From positions 124,262,027 to 124,326,026 of the forward strand of contig NC_051852.1 in the NCBI RefSeq assembly GCF_905115235.1: 64,000 nucleotides of DNA. Reading direction: 5' to 3'. The translations under genes and the position numbers were made by a program. Of this stretch, positions 11,076 through 19,904 are shown one piece after another. Positions within the stretch are counted from its first letter, which is position 1. Every line of letters starts with the position of its first letter. Under the pieces are notes generated by a model. That model was not told the origin of the DNA. It saw only the letters and a list, made by a program, of their open reading frames with translations, and searched no databases. The stretch comes from Hermetia illucens (Eukaryota; Arthropoda; Insecta; Diptera; Stratiomyidae).

Positions 11076-12104
11076 TCATGGTGACGGTGTTGTCAGTGGG
11101 GGTAATGATATTGATGATGGAGGTGGTGTAGTTGTTGGTGATAGTGTTGTTGGCGGGGATGATGGCGTTGTTGGTGGAGGTGGTGGTGATGTTGTCGGCG
11201 GTGATGCTGTTGATGTTGTTTGCGTTGGTGTTGTTGGTGGTGGTTGTGACGATGTTGTTGACGGTGGTGAAGATGGTGTTGTTGTTATTGGTGATGTTGT
11301 GGGTACAGTGGGGGTTGTGGGCCAGGTAGTTGTCAGTCTACCTCCAATAGTCTGGTCGATCCATTTCTCATATTGCAGCAACTTCACGTAAACTGCAGGC
11401 ATATCAGAGCCACACTTCAGAGGCGAACTGAAGATCCCGATTAAGCGTGGTTCCTGGGGCCATCCAATAATTAATCCACTCCCTTCATTACCTTCACAAG
11501 GCATTTGATTGTTATTATTCCAGCCAAAAGTGCAAATTTGCAGATATTCATCAAATAGTTGACCGTAGGTTGCCCTGCACTGCCTTGAAGATACCAATTT
11601 GAACATTCCATATGTTAAAACTTTGGTTTCTTGCAGACTGAATCCTGGCATAACCACGAATCCATTATTGGGCTTGGCATATTCTATATCGCCTCCAAAG
11701 TATGAAATCGGCGCCAGTTTATCTGAGAACTTTAGGAAAACTGGCAGTTCTACCAATGCGATATTATCAAAGCCGGTAGGATACGCTGTAACCGATGATT
11801 GATCCAAAGTTATAGAGAAGGAATTTCTGGTGTTGGATATATTCCTCAAAAGAAAATGGACACTGAATTCTTCAGCGGAAACACAACGAGCAGCAGTAAG
11901 GATCCATAGTTCAGAGATAATTGATCCCCCACAGTAATTTTTCCCGGTAGGTGTTTCCGAAACGATAGTCACGTAATGTGGGAATCGTCTCAGAGTATCC
12001 ACTTCTATACCGTTCTGGATTCTTCCTTGCGGACTACCTAGGGAGCTCTGGGCGAAAACAAAGATGCTTCCTATTGAAATTAAAATCACGAAATGTGTTC
12101 CCAT
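11076..12104 (-). CDS. Secreted serine protease homologue with mucin-like tail, SPH2
   Basis: A 342-residue intronless ORF. There is a signal peptide at about 1-23 (FVILISIGSIFVFAQSSLG), an activation-like site R28-I29 (RIQNG), an S1-fold domain to about residue 254, then an 86-residue tail of almost only Thr, Pro and Ser. All six usual cysteines are present. The catalytic positions are Arg73 for His57 (TAARC), Asn114 for Asp102 (FDNIALVEL) and Glu207 for Ser195, with Asn206 for Asp194 (CEGNEGSG). It is thus catalytically dead by known S1 chemistry. The tail should be heavily O-glycosylated, which suggests a role at a mucous or peritrophic surface (inference). The tail DNA is a GGT/GTT-like repeat tract that can expand or contract. 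It is divergent from SPH3. Confidence 0.9.
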   Translation of the reverse strand: MGTHFVILISIGSIFVFAQSSLGSPQGRIQNGIEVDTLRRFPHYVTIVSETPTGKNYCGGSIISELWILTAARCVSAEEFSVHFLLRNISNTRNSFSITLDQSSVTAYPTGFDNIALVELPVFLKFSDKLAPISYFGGDIEYAKPNNGFVVMPGFSLQETKVLTYGMFKLVSSRQCRATYGQLFDEYLQICTFGWNNNNQMPCEGNEGSGLIIGWPQEPRLIGIFSSPLKCGSDMPAVYVKLLQYEKWIDQTIGGRLTTTWPTTPTVPTTSPITTTPSSPPSTTSSQPPPTTPTQTTSTASPPTTSPPPPPTTPSSPPTTLSPTTTPPPSSISLPPLTTPSP

Positions 12105-12122
12105 TTTAAAGAAAATTTTAAA

Positions 12123-12170
12123 ACTGATAATACATCAACTTATCCAACTATTTATATTGAAGCTTATCTG
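12123..12170 (-). promoter_or_regulatory. Core promoter of SPH2 (TATA + Inr + GATA)
   Basis: On the minus strand TATAAATA covers 12156-12149 and TCAGTT has its A at 12125, 31 bases downstream. The ATG follows at 12104. A CAGATAAG motif, the consensus of GATA factors that drive fly midgut and fat-body genes, lies just upstream (about 12170-12163). GATA control is inference. Confidence 0.75.
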
Positions 12171-12790
12171 AGGGTTGCTCTTTGCTAGCTTCAGAAAACA
12201 TGGAAAATTATCTTATCAATTCATATATTTCATGTTAGCAACGACCAAATTAAAAGAATACTTATAATCGACTTTTTGCCTTCGTTACTTCTCAGTAAGC
12301 TATCTAAACTTTTATAGTAACTGTAAGTGTAAGGAGACGCTTTCATTGGCTACCAGCAATCAAAACATTGATGGGGATTTTGCGGATTGTTGTCCTTATC
12401 CATAATACAATCGATAAGCGACTACTGTTTCCGGAGGCTTAATGATTAAGCAGAACCGTAGATCGTCATTCAATGGATTTTGTCAAGCTGATGATGATAA
12501 GAATCTTCGGCGAGCTATACCCTCTATGTCTTTGGAAAGACCAGTGATACCCAGAGGAAATCCAAGTTTCGATAAGCAAAACAATATTTAATTACCCAGT
12601 AATTAAGACACTAAAAAACGGAAATCTGAAAATCCTAAACAAAGATTGATATTCTTTCCAATCTACTCACATCGAGGTTGAAAATTAAATCCACAGCGTT
12701 TCCTGTTTACTTCTAGATATCCAAATCAGTAGCGTGGGGTTTACTGGACTGATAGCAACTGCTATACCGACAAATGTCCACCTATTTTAG
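12171..12790. other. Shared divergent upstream region of SPH2 and SPH3
   Basis: About 0.6 kb of AT-rich non-coding DNA lies between two outward-facing TATA/Inr promoters. No transposon is recognised in it, unlike the DNA on either side of the gene pair, so it may be retained as common control DNA. TGATAG-type GATA motifs occur near 12745. Confidence 0.45.
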
Positions 12791-12791
12791 G

Positions 12792-12828
12792 TATAAATTC
12801 ACGAATCTTTCCTCCTCCTCATCAGTTC
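12792..12828 (+). promoter_or_regulatory. Core promoter of SPH3 (TATA + Inr)
   Basis: TATAAATT starts at 12792 and TCAGTT has its A at 12824, 32 bases downstream. The ATG follows at 12860, giving a 36-nt leader. Confidence 0.75.
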
Positions 12829-12859
12829 AAGAAGGATCACTGTCCAAGTACATTCAAAA

Positions 12860-13672
12860 ATGGAAGTATTTTCATATCTTTTAATCATCTGCAGCATCGC
12901 AGGAACACTACCCAAGTTGAGCTTCGCATCTCCTGACTCAAGGATACTATATGGGACCCCTGTGGACACCCTAAAACGATTCCCTCATCAAGTAACCATC
13001 ACCAGAGAAGTCTACGGCCGAACACAATACTGCGGAGGATCAATAATATCTAATGAATGGATCGTCACTGCATTGAATTGTGTGTCAAATGCAAATTTCA
13101 CGGTACAATTCCTCCTGAATCACCTCCAAGGAACTCGGAAATCTTTTGGTATCTCATTGGATAGTTCAGCTGTTGTACCATACCCAACGGGCTACGACAA
13201 CATCGCTCTCATCAAGCTTCCAGTAACTCTCAAATTTTCACAACTCCTGGCTCCTATCAGATATAACAAAATAGATGAAGACTACGTTAGCAATAGTTTA
13301 GTAGTGATGCCCGGCTTTTCTCTAAATGAGACCAGCGTTTTGACCTATGGAATGTTTAAGCTGCTCTCGCCGCGTCAATGTCTGGCAACGTACGGCGAAA
13401 AATATGACAAATATCTACAAATCTGCACTGTTGGTTGGGGTAACAGTAAACAGATGCCATGCGAAGGTAACGAGGGTGGTGGACTTGTATCAGGATGGCC
13501 ACAAAATCCAAGCCTAATCGGAATCTTCACTGAACCCACCTTTTGTAAAGAAGTGATTCCCGCCGTATATCTGAAATTATCAGCATATGAATCATGGATT
13601 GACCAGACCATTTCCAACGTATTTGGTCAGTCCGAGACCGGGTCGGGGTCTGACTCTGAGCCTGAGCCCTAA
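12860..13672 (+). CDS. Secreted serine protease homologue, SPH3
   Basis: A 270-residue intronless ORF, closest to SPH1. It has a signal peptide at about 1-23 (SYLLIICSIAGTLPKLSFA), an activation-like site R28-I29 (RILYG), an S1 domain to about residue 251, and a short acidic tail (SGSDSEPEP). Six conserved cysteines are present. The catalytic positions are Asn73 for His57 (TALNC), Asn114 for Asp102 (YDNIALIKL) and Glu205 for Ser195, with Asn204 for Asp194 (CEGNEGGG). Met199 occupies the trypsin Asp189 position. NFT and NET sequons could be N-glycosylated. It is predicted to be secreted and non-catalytic. The frame is clean and splice-free, which argues for an active gene rather than a relic. 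The function is unknown. Confidence 0.9.
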   Translation: MEVFSYLLIICSIAGTLPKLSFASPDSRILYGTPVDTLKRFPHQVTITREVYGRTQYCGGSIISNEWIVTALNCVSNANFTVQFLLNHLQGTRKSFGISLDSSAVVPYPTGYDNIALIKLPVTLKFSQLLAPIRYNKIDEDYVSNSLVVMPGFSLNETSVLTYGMFKLLSPRQCLATYGEKYDKYLQICTVGWGNSKQMPCEGNEGGGLVSGWPQNPSLIGIFTEPTFCKEVIPAVYLKLSAYESWIDQTISNVFGQSETGSGSDSEPEP

Positions 13673-13710
13673 ACTTTAAGCATTGTTTTTATTGTTGTCC
13701 CAATTCATCT

Positions 13711-13716
13711 AATAAA
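13711..13716 (+). terminator. Poly(A) signal of SPH3
   Basis: AATAAA 39 bases after the SPH3 stop codon. Confidence 0.65.
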
Positions 13717-13739
13717 AAATACTTTTAAGCGTACTTTTA

Positions 13740-14900
13740 GTGAGTTTTACTTTCTTTGTTCAGGATAATTAAACTTCAACGGAGATCTTGCATTCTATTG
13801 GGTGGGAGACACCATTCCCTGATTGTTTCTTTTACATTGGAGTGGTTAACAACGCTGAACACACCTTTTTCTCTTAATTAAGGTGGAATGTGTTTCCCCA
13901 ACAATTTTACAGAAAGGAACTCTCTCCAGGTAACGTTTTCAGAGAGATATTGAGGATGAAGGAATCTAGGGCAAGCCTGCTAGACTCTTACCGATTTGAG
14001 CCTCCCATATTTTCTCCACACTCTCCCCGTGGGACCACCATCTTGATATTGCTTCGCAAGGCTACTCAGTTCTTAACAGTGTTCATTGCAGGAGCTTCCC
14101 TTCTATTCCTGGATTTCCCACAGTCAAACGGTATTTAGTTCAGTTTCTTTGAGCTTTCAAATCTCGACTAGCTGAAGAAAATGTGTTCTACATCTTCAGC
14201 TGCACCTGCACTGTCCTGTGTCCAGCGAGCTTTAGTCCGAGTTCCATAGAAGGCGACCCAGAACATACCTCCACGGAACCGCAGCCCTCATACTGTACAT
14301 TTTTACCCTTCGTTCGAGTCGTTGAGCAGCATCCGTTAACGGAAGTTGCCGAAGTTCACACTTAATATATAGCGTAGCGTTTGTGCCGCTTCTCTGATCT
14401 AGTTCTACCCCGTAGATTTGAACGCGTTCCTAGTGTCGAGAGTCACCAACATGTCGTAAAAAACTTTCCATGGCTAGCTCAAGAACCAGTTTGGTAGCAT
14501 CCACTGCTGAACGAGTCTTCGGAGGAGCTGCTTATTCGAAAAATAACCGAGACTATCAATTATAGGATATAGCCGCTTATAGGTAACTAACTGACCCATG
14601 ACCCATGTTGTTAATGCATTAGTATGTCAATGTCAATGGTATATCCCCAAATTGGCAAAAGGGGGATGTAAATTTATTTTCCACCGAATATAGCCATATG
14701 AGCTATCAAAATAAAAGTTTCGAAGCCTGTATTAGTGTTGACATTGGCTGCGAGGGGGAACAGTGCAAAGGTCCGAAAGGAGTCAACTGCTTCAAGAACT
14801 CATTCTCAGAAACTACCCAACCCAAATATCTGAAAAGAAATAAGGTCCATGCACATAGTATCTAGGTCTAAAAATACTTACTATAAAGAATGTTGTTTGA
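13740..14900. other. Spacer after SPH3
   Basis: No recognisable gene. Short ORFs at 13890-14138 and 14183-14365 show no motif and look like chance frames. It is probably old repeat DNA. Confidence 0.4.
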
Positions 14901-14919
14901 ATAAAGTTGTGATTCACCA

Positions 14920-15410
14920 GTTCTAGGCCAGTTTCTGCCAAAATGTCCGATCCATCTTCATTAGCGTCGTGCAGTAAACCTTCGAACCGATTGGTTTTCC
15001 CTGAAGAGGCAACTTGTAAAACGGTATACTACGAAGATTTCAATGTGTAGTTAACAAATTCTTCCTTGAATGCAGGCCGACTTTCGTGGTGGCATTCGAC
15101 TACTCGCCAGCACCGTTTTGCATCGCCAATCACTATTCGTTTGAGAAACGGATCACTTTCTAGCAAATTTAAAAGTGAATTGCAGATGGTTGTCCAGGTT
15201 CTCCACAGTCCGCTTGTACGTCACCCAAACATCAAGACGGAACACGTAATCAAGCTATTGAAAATATGTTTGAACAGTACCATACCTACTTTAAGTATCT
15301 CCGCAATTTTTCGCACTTTCAGCGTCTGGTTTCGCTCGACCAGTGCCTTGATATCATTCGAATCAAACCGACCGTGAGTAAGTAAGTTTCCTCGGTCGTT
15401 CCTCTTCAAT
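14920..15410 (-). mobile_element. mariner transposase relic, irritans-like
   Basis: The minus strand (15409-15221) reads the second helix-turn-helix of a mariner transposase: DSNDIKALVERNQTLKVRKI, a pattern usually followed by AxxLNVSxSTVxRHL. About 15230-15100 reads LLESDPFLKRIVIGDAKR, which matches the mariner block DPFLKRIVTGDEKW. The Glu-Lys of TGDEKW is replaced and the remainder is frameshifted. No inverted ends are found. It is a DNA-transposon fossil. Confidence 0.65.
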
Positions 15411-15820
15411 TTTTAATGTCGATTCTACAGAGGAGTTCTAATCCATGTAGAGGTGTCTCTGCTCCCTGCCTGACTAGTTCGTCCGCTTCCTCAATACCTT
15501 CCCCTTAATACCTGGAACCCAGAGTATCCAGACCTTATTATGCAAGCTGAGAGTGTTCAGTCCCTCAAGACACTCTTACTACTTTGGAGTTCACCTGGTT
15601 CGACCTAAGTGCCTTGATCGCCGCTTGGCTCTCAATCAGAATGGCAGTGTTCGGCCCCCTTCTTCGCAGGTTGAAGGACATCAATATATGACATATATTT
15701 CCCCCTGCATATGCTACGTTTCCCTCTAATGACCCCGACACTCACTTCCTCTGCTGTGAGGAATTCGTCAGTATACCATATAATCAGTCGCTGGTTCAAG
15801 CCGTATGTCACAGCCACGTG
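15411..15820 (-). mobile_element. LINE RNase H-domain fragment
   Basis: On the minus strand, broken frames give the order of a type-I LINE RNase H domain: a YTDxS-like start near 15780, an SDSQAA-like segment near 15640-15600, and a LVWVPG-like segment near 15520. Stops break it. RNase H domains occur in I, R1 and Loa-type LINEs; no clade is assigned. Confidence 0.4.
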
Positions 15821-15836
15821 TTCCCAATTTGCCCTG

Positions 15837-15884
15837 TTACTCCAACGTGTTTCAAACTTCTTACTCCAACGTGTTTCAAATTTT
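15837..15884. repeat. 24-bp direct tandem duplication
   Basis: Two adjacent 24-base units (15837-15860 and 15861-15884) are identical over their first 20 bases. It is a recent local duplication in non-coding DNA. Confidence 0.8.
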
Positions 15885-16239
15885 GTTATCGAAATTAAAC
15901 CTCGTTATCCCTTGGTATCAATAATTCGCGGTACCGCCTAGAAACAAATTGATTTTCCTTCCATTTGGACATCTCCCCGCCTTTCTGATACTCCCGGCTA
16001 TTTTAAGAATCGCCCTCCTTGCCTTCACCTGTATGCGCAGATGGAGAGAAGCTAGTCACAGAAGGACCTCCAGGGATGCCGTCCGGCATATCTTCATTGC
16101 TCCATGATACACGCGCAAGCCAGTCTTTGGAGTTTGTGTAACTCCCGAGCTATTGTATGCAGTGTATATCCAAAGAAGTATCTCTGGGATGCCAATCTAT
16201 TTTTTTCTGCTATGGGCTTGTAAGTTATCAGTGCCCTGG

Positions 16240-17078
16240 CAGCTCGCAAAGTATAGCAGAATGAAACCTTACACACTTCGATGCTCATCCTGCCGAGACA
16301 AAGAGGGAAATTTGATTTCCAACAGAATGGACATATTGAAGCGATGGGTTGAGTACTTTGATGAACTGCTCAACAACCAGAATATTGGCAATATCTGCAG
16401 ATCGAGCAGTCAGCGCCGAAAAGAACGAACAACATTGAATCGCACTGATCAAACGAGAACAATAAACATAGGACACTATAACTTGGAGACCGTCGAAAAT
16501 TTCCCCTAGGGTCGAAATTCAAAACCGATAACAGCTATGATGATCCGCGCACGGTTGTTGGCCGCCAATAGAGCCTATTTCAGTTTACAAAAACTGTTCC
16601 GCTCGAAATGTCTCACCATAGGGTCAAAGCTCTAACTCTACGAGACAATGATTTTGCGAGTTCTTATTTATTCCTCGGTGACCTGGGTTCTTAGCAAGAA
16701 TAATTGCGAACTCTTGGCCGCTTTCGAGACAAGAATCATCCGAAGAATTTTTGGTCCCCTACATGAGGATGGACGATTCCGTAGCCTACATAACGATGAA
16801 ATCTATGAGCGATACCACGACCGTTTGGTTGAAGATTGGCCAAAAAGGTTGCGATGACGCAGCCCGGAATGTCTTTCAGAGCAACATTTTTGGCAACAAT
16901 TAGCGTGCAAAGAAGACAAGGCAGACCCTGCCTGGGATAGAACAATGGCGTAAGTCAGGATGTCAGACAGCTTTTAGGAATATCGAATTGGTGGACCTCG
17001 GCGCAAAACCAGAATATCTGGAGTTCCTTGCAGACCTAGACCGAATACCGGTTGTTGCGTCGTTGATGATGATGATGA
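16240..17078 (+). mobile_element. RTE-type LINE copy (family B), RT core deleted
   Basis: The first 150 bases match 31366-31510 of the long B copy (LRCSSCRDKEGN, then WVEYFDELLNNQN). The sequence then jumps to the C-terminal part: TNRTDQTRTINIG-like, then MILRVLIYSSVTWVLSKNNC, LLAAFETRIIRRIFGPLHED and LVDLGAKPEYLEFL. The catalytic RT core is deleted. It ends in a TGA-repeat run at 17064-17078, the same 3' end seen in the two other long B copies. Confidence 0.8.
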
Positions 17079-17099
17079 CCTTCTGCACCGTTTTGATCA

Positions 17100-17900
17100 A
17101 GAGCGATGTTAGGCAAATTGGTCTGAAAGATTTAGGGTTAGAAAAAGTCTTTTACTCACTTTCAGAATAAAGACCACTATTGCCTGCCTCCATGCCCATG
17201 ATATATATGCCAAGGCTATGGTGTCCGTTATTACCCTTAGTAGAGACCCTAATATGGTTACTAGGTCTCCCTGGAGTAGTCCTGGAAAGATGCTATCTAC
17301 TCCGGATGATTTCAATGGTTTAAAGTTTCCCACTGCGCACCTTGCGCTAGCATCCGAACGCAACTGTTTTACAAGTTTCCAGTTCTCCTTTCTACCCCCT
17401 TTTGTTGGGGTGTCGCCTTCTACTGTGGGGTAGCACCCCGAGAAATGTCCTCCTCATTCTTGATAAATGGGCTATCCTCCTTCCTCGGATAGACAGAAAA
17501 TATTGTCCAGTCTTTGGCTATAGCTTTGTGTAGTCTGGTTGCTTCTGTAGTTTGTTCGGCCCCTTCACAGAATTCCCGAAAGCTGTTCCATTTTGCCTCT
17601 CTGATCACGTTTCTATACGCGGTCAGTGAATTTCTGAAGCCCGGTCAGTCTCCGGTTTGTTTTGCCTGGTTGAAGAGTTTCGGCATATCTCTTCTCATCC
17701 TGGCAAGGTTTCTATTCCACCAAGGCACATTCCTTGATAACTTAACTGTCTTAGTCGGAAAGCTGGCCATGTATACGTCAATCACGGCTTAGTTGAAGTC
17801 TTCCACCACTGTTTCTAATTCCAGTTCGCTCTTGATATCTCGCCTTTTGTGAGCCATGTTGTCGCTCAGTCCGTTCTTCTGGGATTCCTTATTATTTTCT
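17100..17900 (-). mobile_element. Jockey/CR1-like LINE fragment
   Basis: The minus strand reads IREAKWNSFREFCEG and EATRLHKAIAKDW (17608-17420). It then reads FKPLKSSGVDSIFPGLLQ and AYISWAWRQAIVVFILKVSK (17363-17109), the fingers part of a jockey- or CR1-type reverse transcriptase (usually PLKSPGPDGIFPALLQ and IPxxWRxAxVVFIPK). It is truncated on both sides and frameshifted. Confidence 0.65.
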
Positions 17901-18590
17901 TTATTTCGGAGTTGCCCTCAATGTCAAGTCTGATTGTTCTGTGATGCGACGGAGAAAACTCATCCAGCACCCCCAATCCCTGACTAACCCGTTTACCAGA
18001 GGTTATCGGAGAGTTATGTCACTGGTCCGAACGAAATTGGTCACGAACGTTAGAGTGTTCACTTTGATATAACAAAGTGATTTTTAATTTATTACTAAGA
18101 ATAAATTCAAAAAAGTACTCGCATCTTCGATTAGTGTCGCTGTATCCCCAGACTCTGTCATGGTCATTTTCATCGCAGCGGGGAAGAAGTGGTGGCGCCC
18201 TCCTGTCACAGTACTTCACCAGCCTAGCAACTAGCTCCAGTGGGGTCCGGATATCGCCTCTTGAGAAGTTGCCGGATTCCGCGACTGCATGTCGAGGTCA
18301 ACCCCCCCCCCCCACCCCCCTTTTCCCTGGCTTCCACCGAGACTTACCCCAAGGTTTCGGGTCAAGAACTCTGGAATGCATGTGTATTTTAAATTACGTT
18401 TAAGAATGATACAAGTTCATGGGTTTCCGCAGGAGAAGTCCAAAGTCACCAGCATGTTTCCTTCTTCCAAGCCGCGAATCCACGCACACGCAGGGCCCCT
18501 GGGGCAGCATTATCCTAGAAATTTGCCCTTGAATTTACTGCAGATGCAGCGTTTGCATAGTGCAGGTTTACCTGAGCTATCTTAGTGTTG
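17901..18590. other. Spacer with poly-C tract
   Basis: No gene recognised. A C-rich run, interrupted once or twice, lies at about 18300-18320. Confidence 0.4.
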
Positions 18591-18599
18591 GTAGTTTAA

Positions 18600-18890
18600 C
18601 ATAGAAAGAATTTTTTTGATAAAATTTGATTTTATTATCCAATAATGTGGCCTTCGAAGGCGATAAACGATTATAGCGGTCATACAATTTTTCGATACAA
18701 TTTTTATAGTACGATTTATCTTTAGTCTCAAAATATAATAGATATCAGTTTCGGCGATTGTTTCTCCATCGGCACTAAATCTCTTTCTAGCGAACATTCT
18801 CTTGGAGTCTAAGAATGGGAACAGCACCTCGAACTCCAATTCATGTAAATTTGCCATCGTTTTCATTAATTTGTCACAACCCATTCCCCA
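18600..18890 (-). mobile_element. mariner transposase C-terminal relic, irritans-like
   Basis: The minus strand reads LHELEFEVL, then a short deletion, then DSKRMFARKRFSADGETIAE, and in a shifted frame YYKNCIEKLYDRYNR. This is the C-terminal block of mariner transposases (normally PHPPYSPDLAPSDxxLF, LKRML, IAETEAYF, GIEKLxxRxxxCI). The PHPPYSPDLAP segment is missing. It lies against a fossil LTR-retrotransposon integrase piece. Confidence 0.65.
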
Positions 18891-19060
18891 CCCCATCCCA
18901 TTGGACTGCGGATAGTTAGTAGTGGTCCTATGATGGTTGAAATCAAGGAACTTGCCTAACTCCTAGAAAAGAGTTGTCACAAACTGCGTTCCGTCCGTGA
19001 TGATTACGGCCGGTACACCAAAAACGTGGGATCTCTCGATTATCGACAGAGTTCATCCGA
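18870..19060 (-). mobile_element. Ty3/gypsy-type integrase fossil
   Basis: A short minus-strand piece of a Ty3/gypsy-type LTR retrotransposon, recognised by the integrase-core pattern around VIITDGTQF and RTTTNYPQSNGM. It is a broken, isolated fragment with no LTRs seen; it looks old. It meets the mariner relic at its 3' side. Confidence 0.6.
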
Positions 19061-19900
19061 CACGGTGCATTGTCTCCGTCTCCCGCCTATATCCTCGACC
19101 TACCCGATATTTCCCTCCCTTTAGGTTTAGGCTTTTTTTAGAGCATTCCCTTCTTGTGGGTTAATCTATGCTGTTCCCCGCTTTCTTGGCTCTGTCACTG
19201 ATAGCTTAGGTCCGTCCTGAGCCTTCTTAAGAACCTTTTCTGATTTCAGGCCCTCCTTCAGATAAAGCAGATACCATTTAGCACCTGCGCCACTGAAACC
19301 TGTCTCCTTCCGTCCGTCCGTCCGTCTGATGTGCTGATTCTAGACGCGCTTTTGCTTGTCCCTGAGTTTTGAGCAGCAGCCTATGTATGTTGATTGTAGT
19401 CCTCGTAGCAGAATAATGTTGATCTTTGCTCCACTGCTTGAAGCTCCAACTTTTCTCTTTTTGAGTGTAATCACCTGGCTCTTAGTGTTTCAGAGATGTT
19501 CCTCCGCCTGGTTGGCCAGCTTGGCTGCGGTATGGAGTCCCGGTTGTTTGTCTTTAGTCTTTCATGTTCATTTATATACATGATTCCCTCAAGTATGCAG
19601 TTTAGGGGAATTGCCGTACAATGGTCTGCAATGTTTCAGGTCATATTTGCATCAGTAGACCATTTCTTACAGAACTCCTCCGTAGTGGCCAGTGGAAACT
19701 ATCTGCTCTCAATCCAGGAGTGTGCCAGGCCGGAAACATCTAAGAAAAACAGCAGAAATCCTTTCCAAAAGCCAACACCAGAAAGCCAACATCACCAGCT
19801 CTGGACAAGATTGCCAAGAATAGGCAGGTCAGTAGAGTCAATAAGCGGAACGGAAGGAACGAGTACAAAGCGGTTGTTACAACGAATTACTGGAAAGGTT
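19061..19900. other. Unassigned LINE-like debris with TCCG microsatellite
   Basis: A short CCGT tetranucleotide run lies at about 19310-19326. Minus-strand frames at 19600-19100 are Lys/Gln/Arg-rich, as in LINE ORF1 proteins. The plus-strand stretch at 19735-19860 resembles part of the ORF1-like block at 44380-44470. No family call is safe. Confidence 0.3.
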
Positions 19901-19904
19901 ACCA

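Noticed and set aside
11132-11329. Highly hydrophobic plus-strand ORF of mostly Leu/Val/Met
   Set aside because: It is the antisense shadow of the Thr/Pro/Ser tail of SPH2.
2507-13672. SPH genes as decayed protease pseudogenes
   Set aside because: Three open frames, intact cysteines, signal peptides, matching promoters and an identical Asn-Glu replacement argue for maintained genes, although expression is not shown.
13890-14138. 82-codon ORF after SPH3
   Set aside because: No motif or signal; follows the SPH3 poly(A) signal without a promoter; looks like chance.
18300-18320. Poly-C tracts (here, 37021-37032 and 47301-47309) as possible structural or CRISPR-like signals
   Set aside because: Simple homopolymer runs with no array structure; the one at 37021 lies in a dead mariner.
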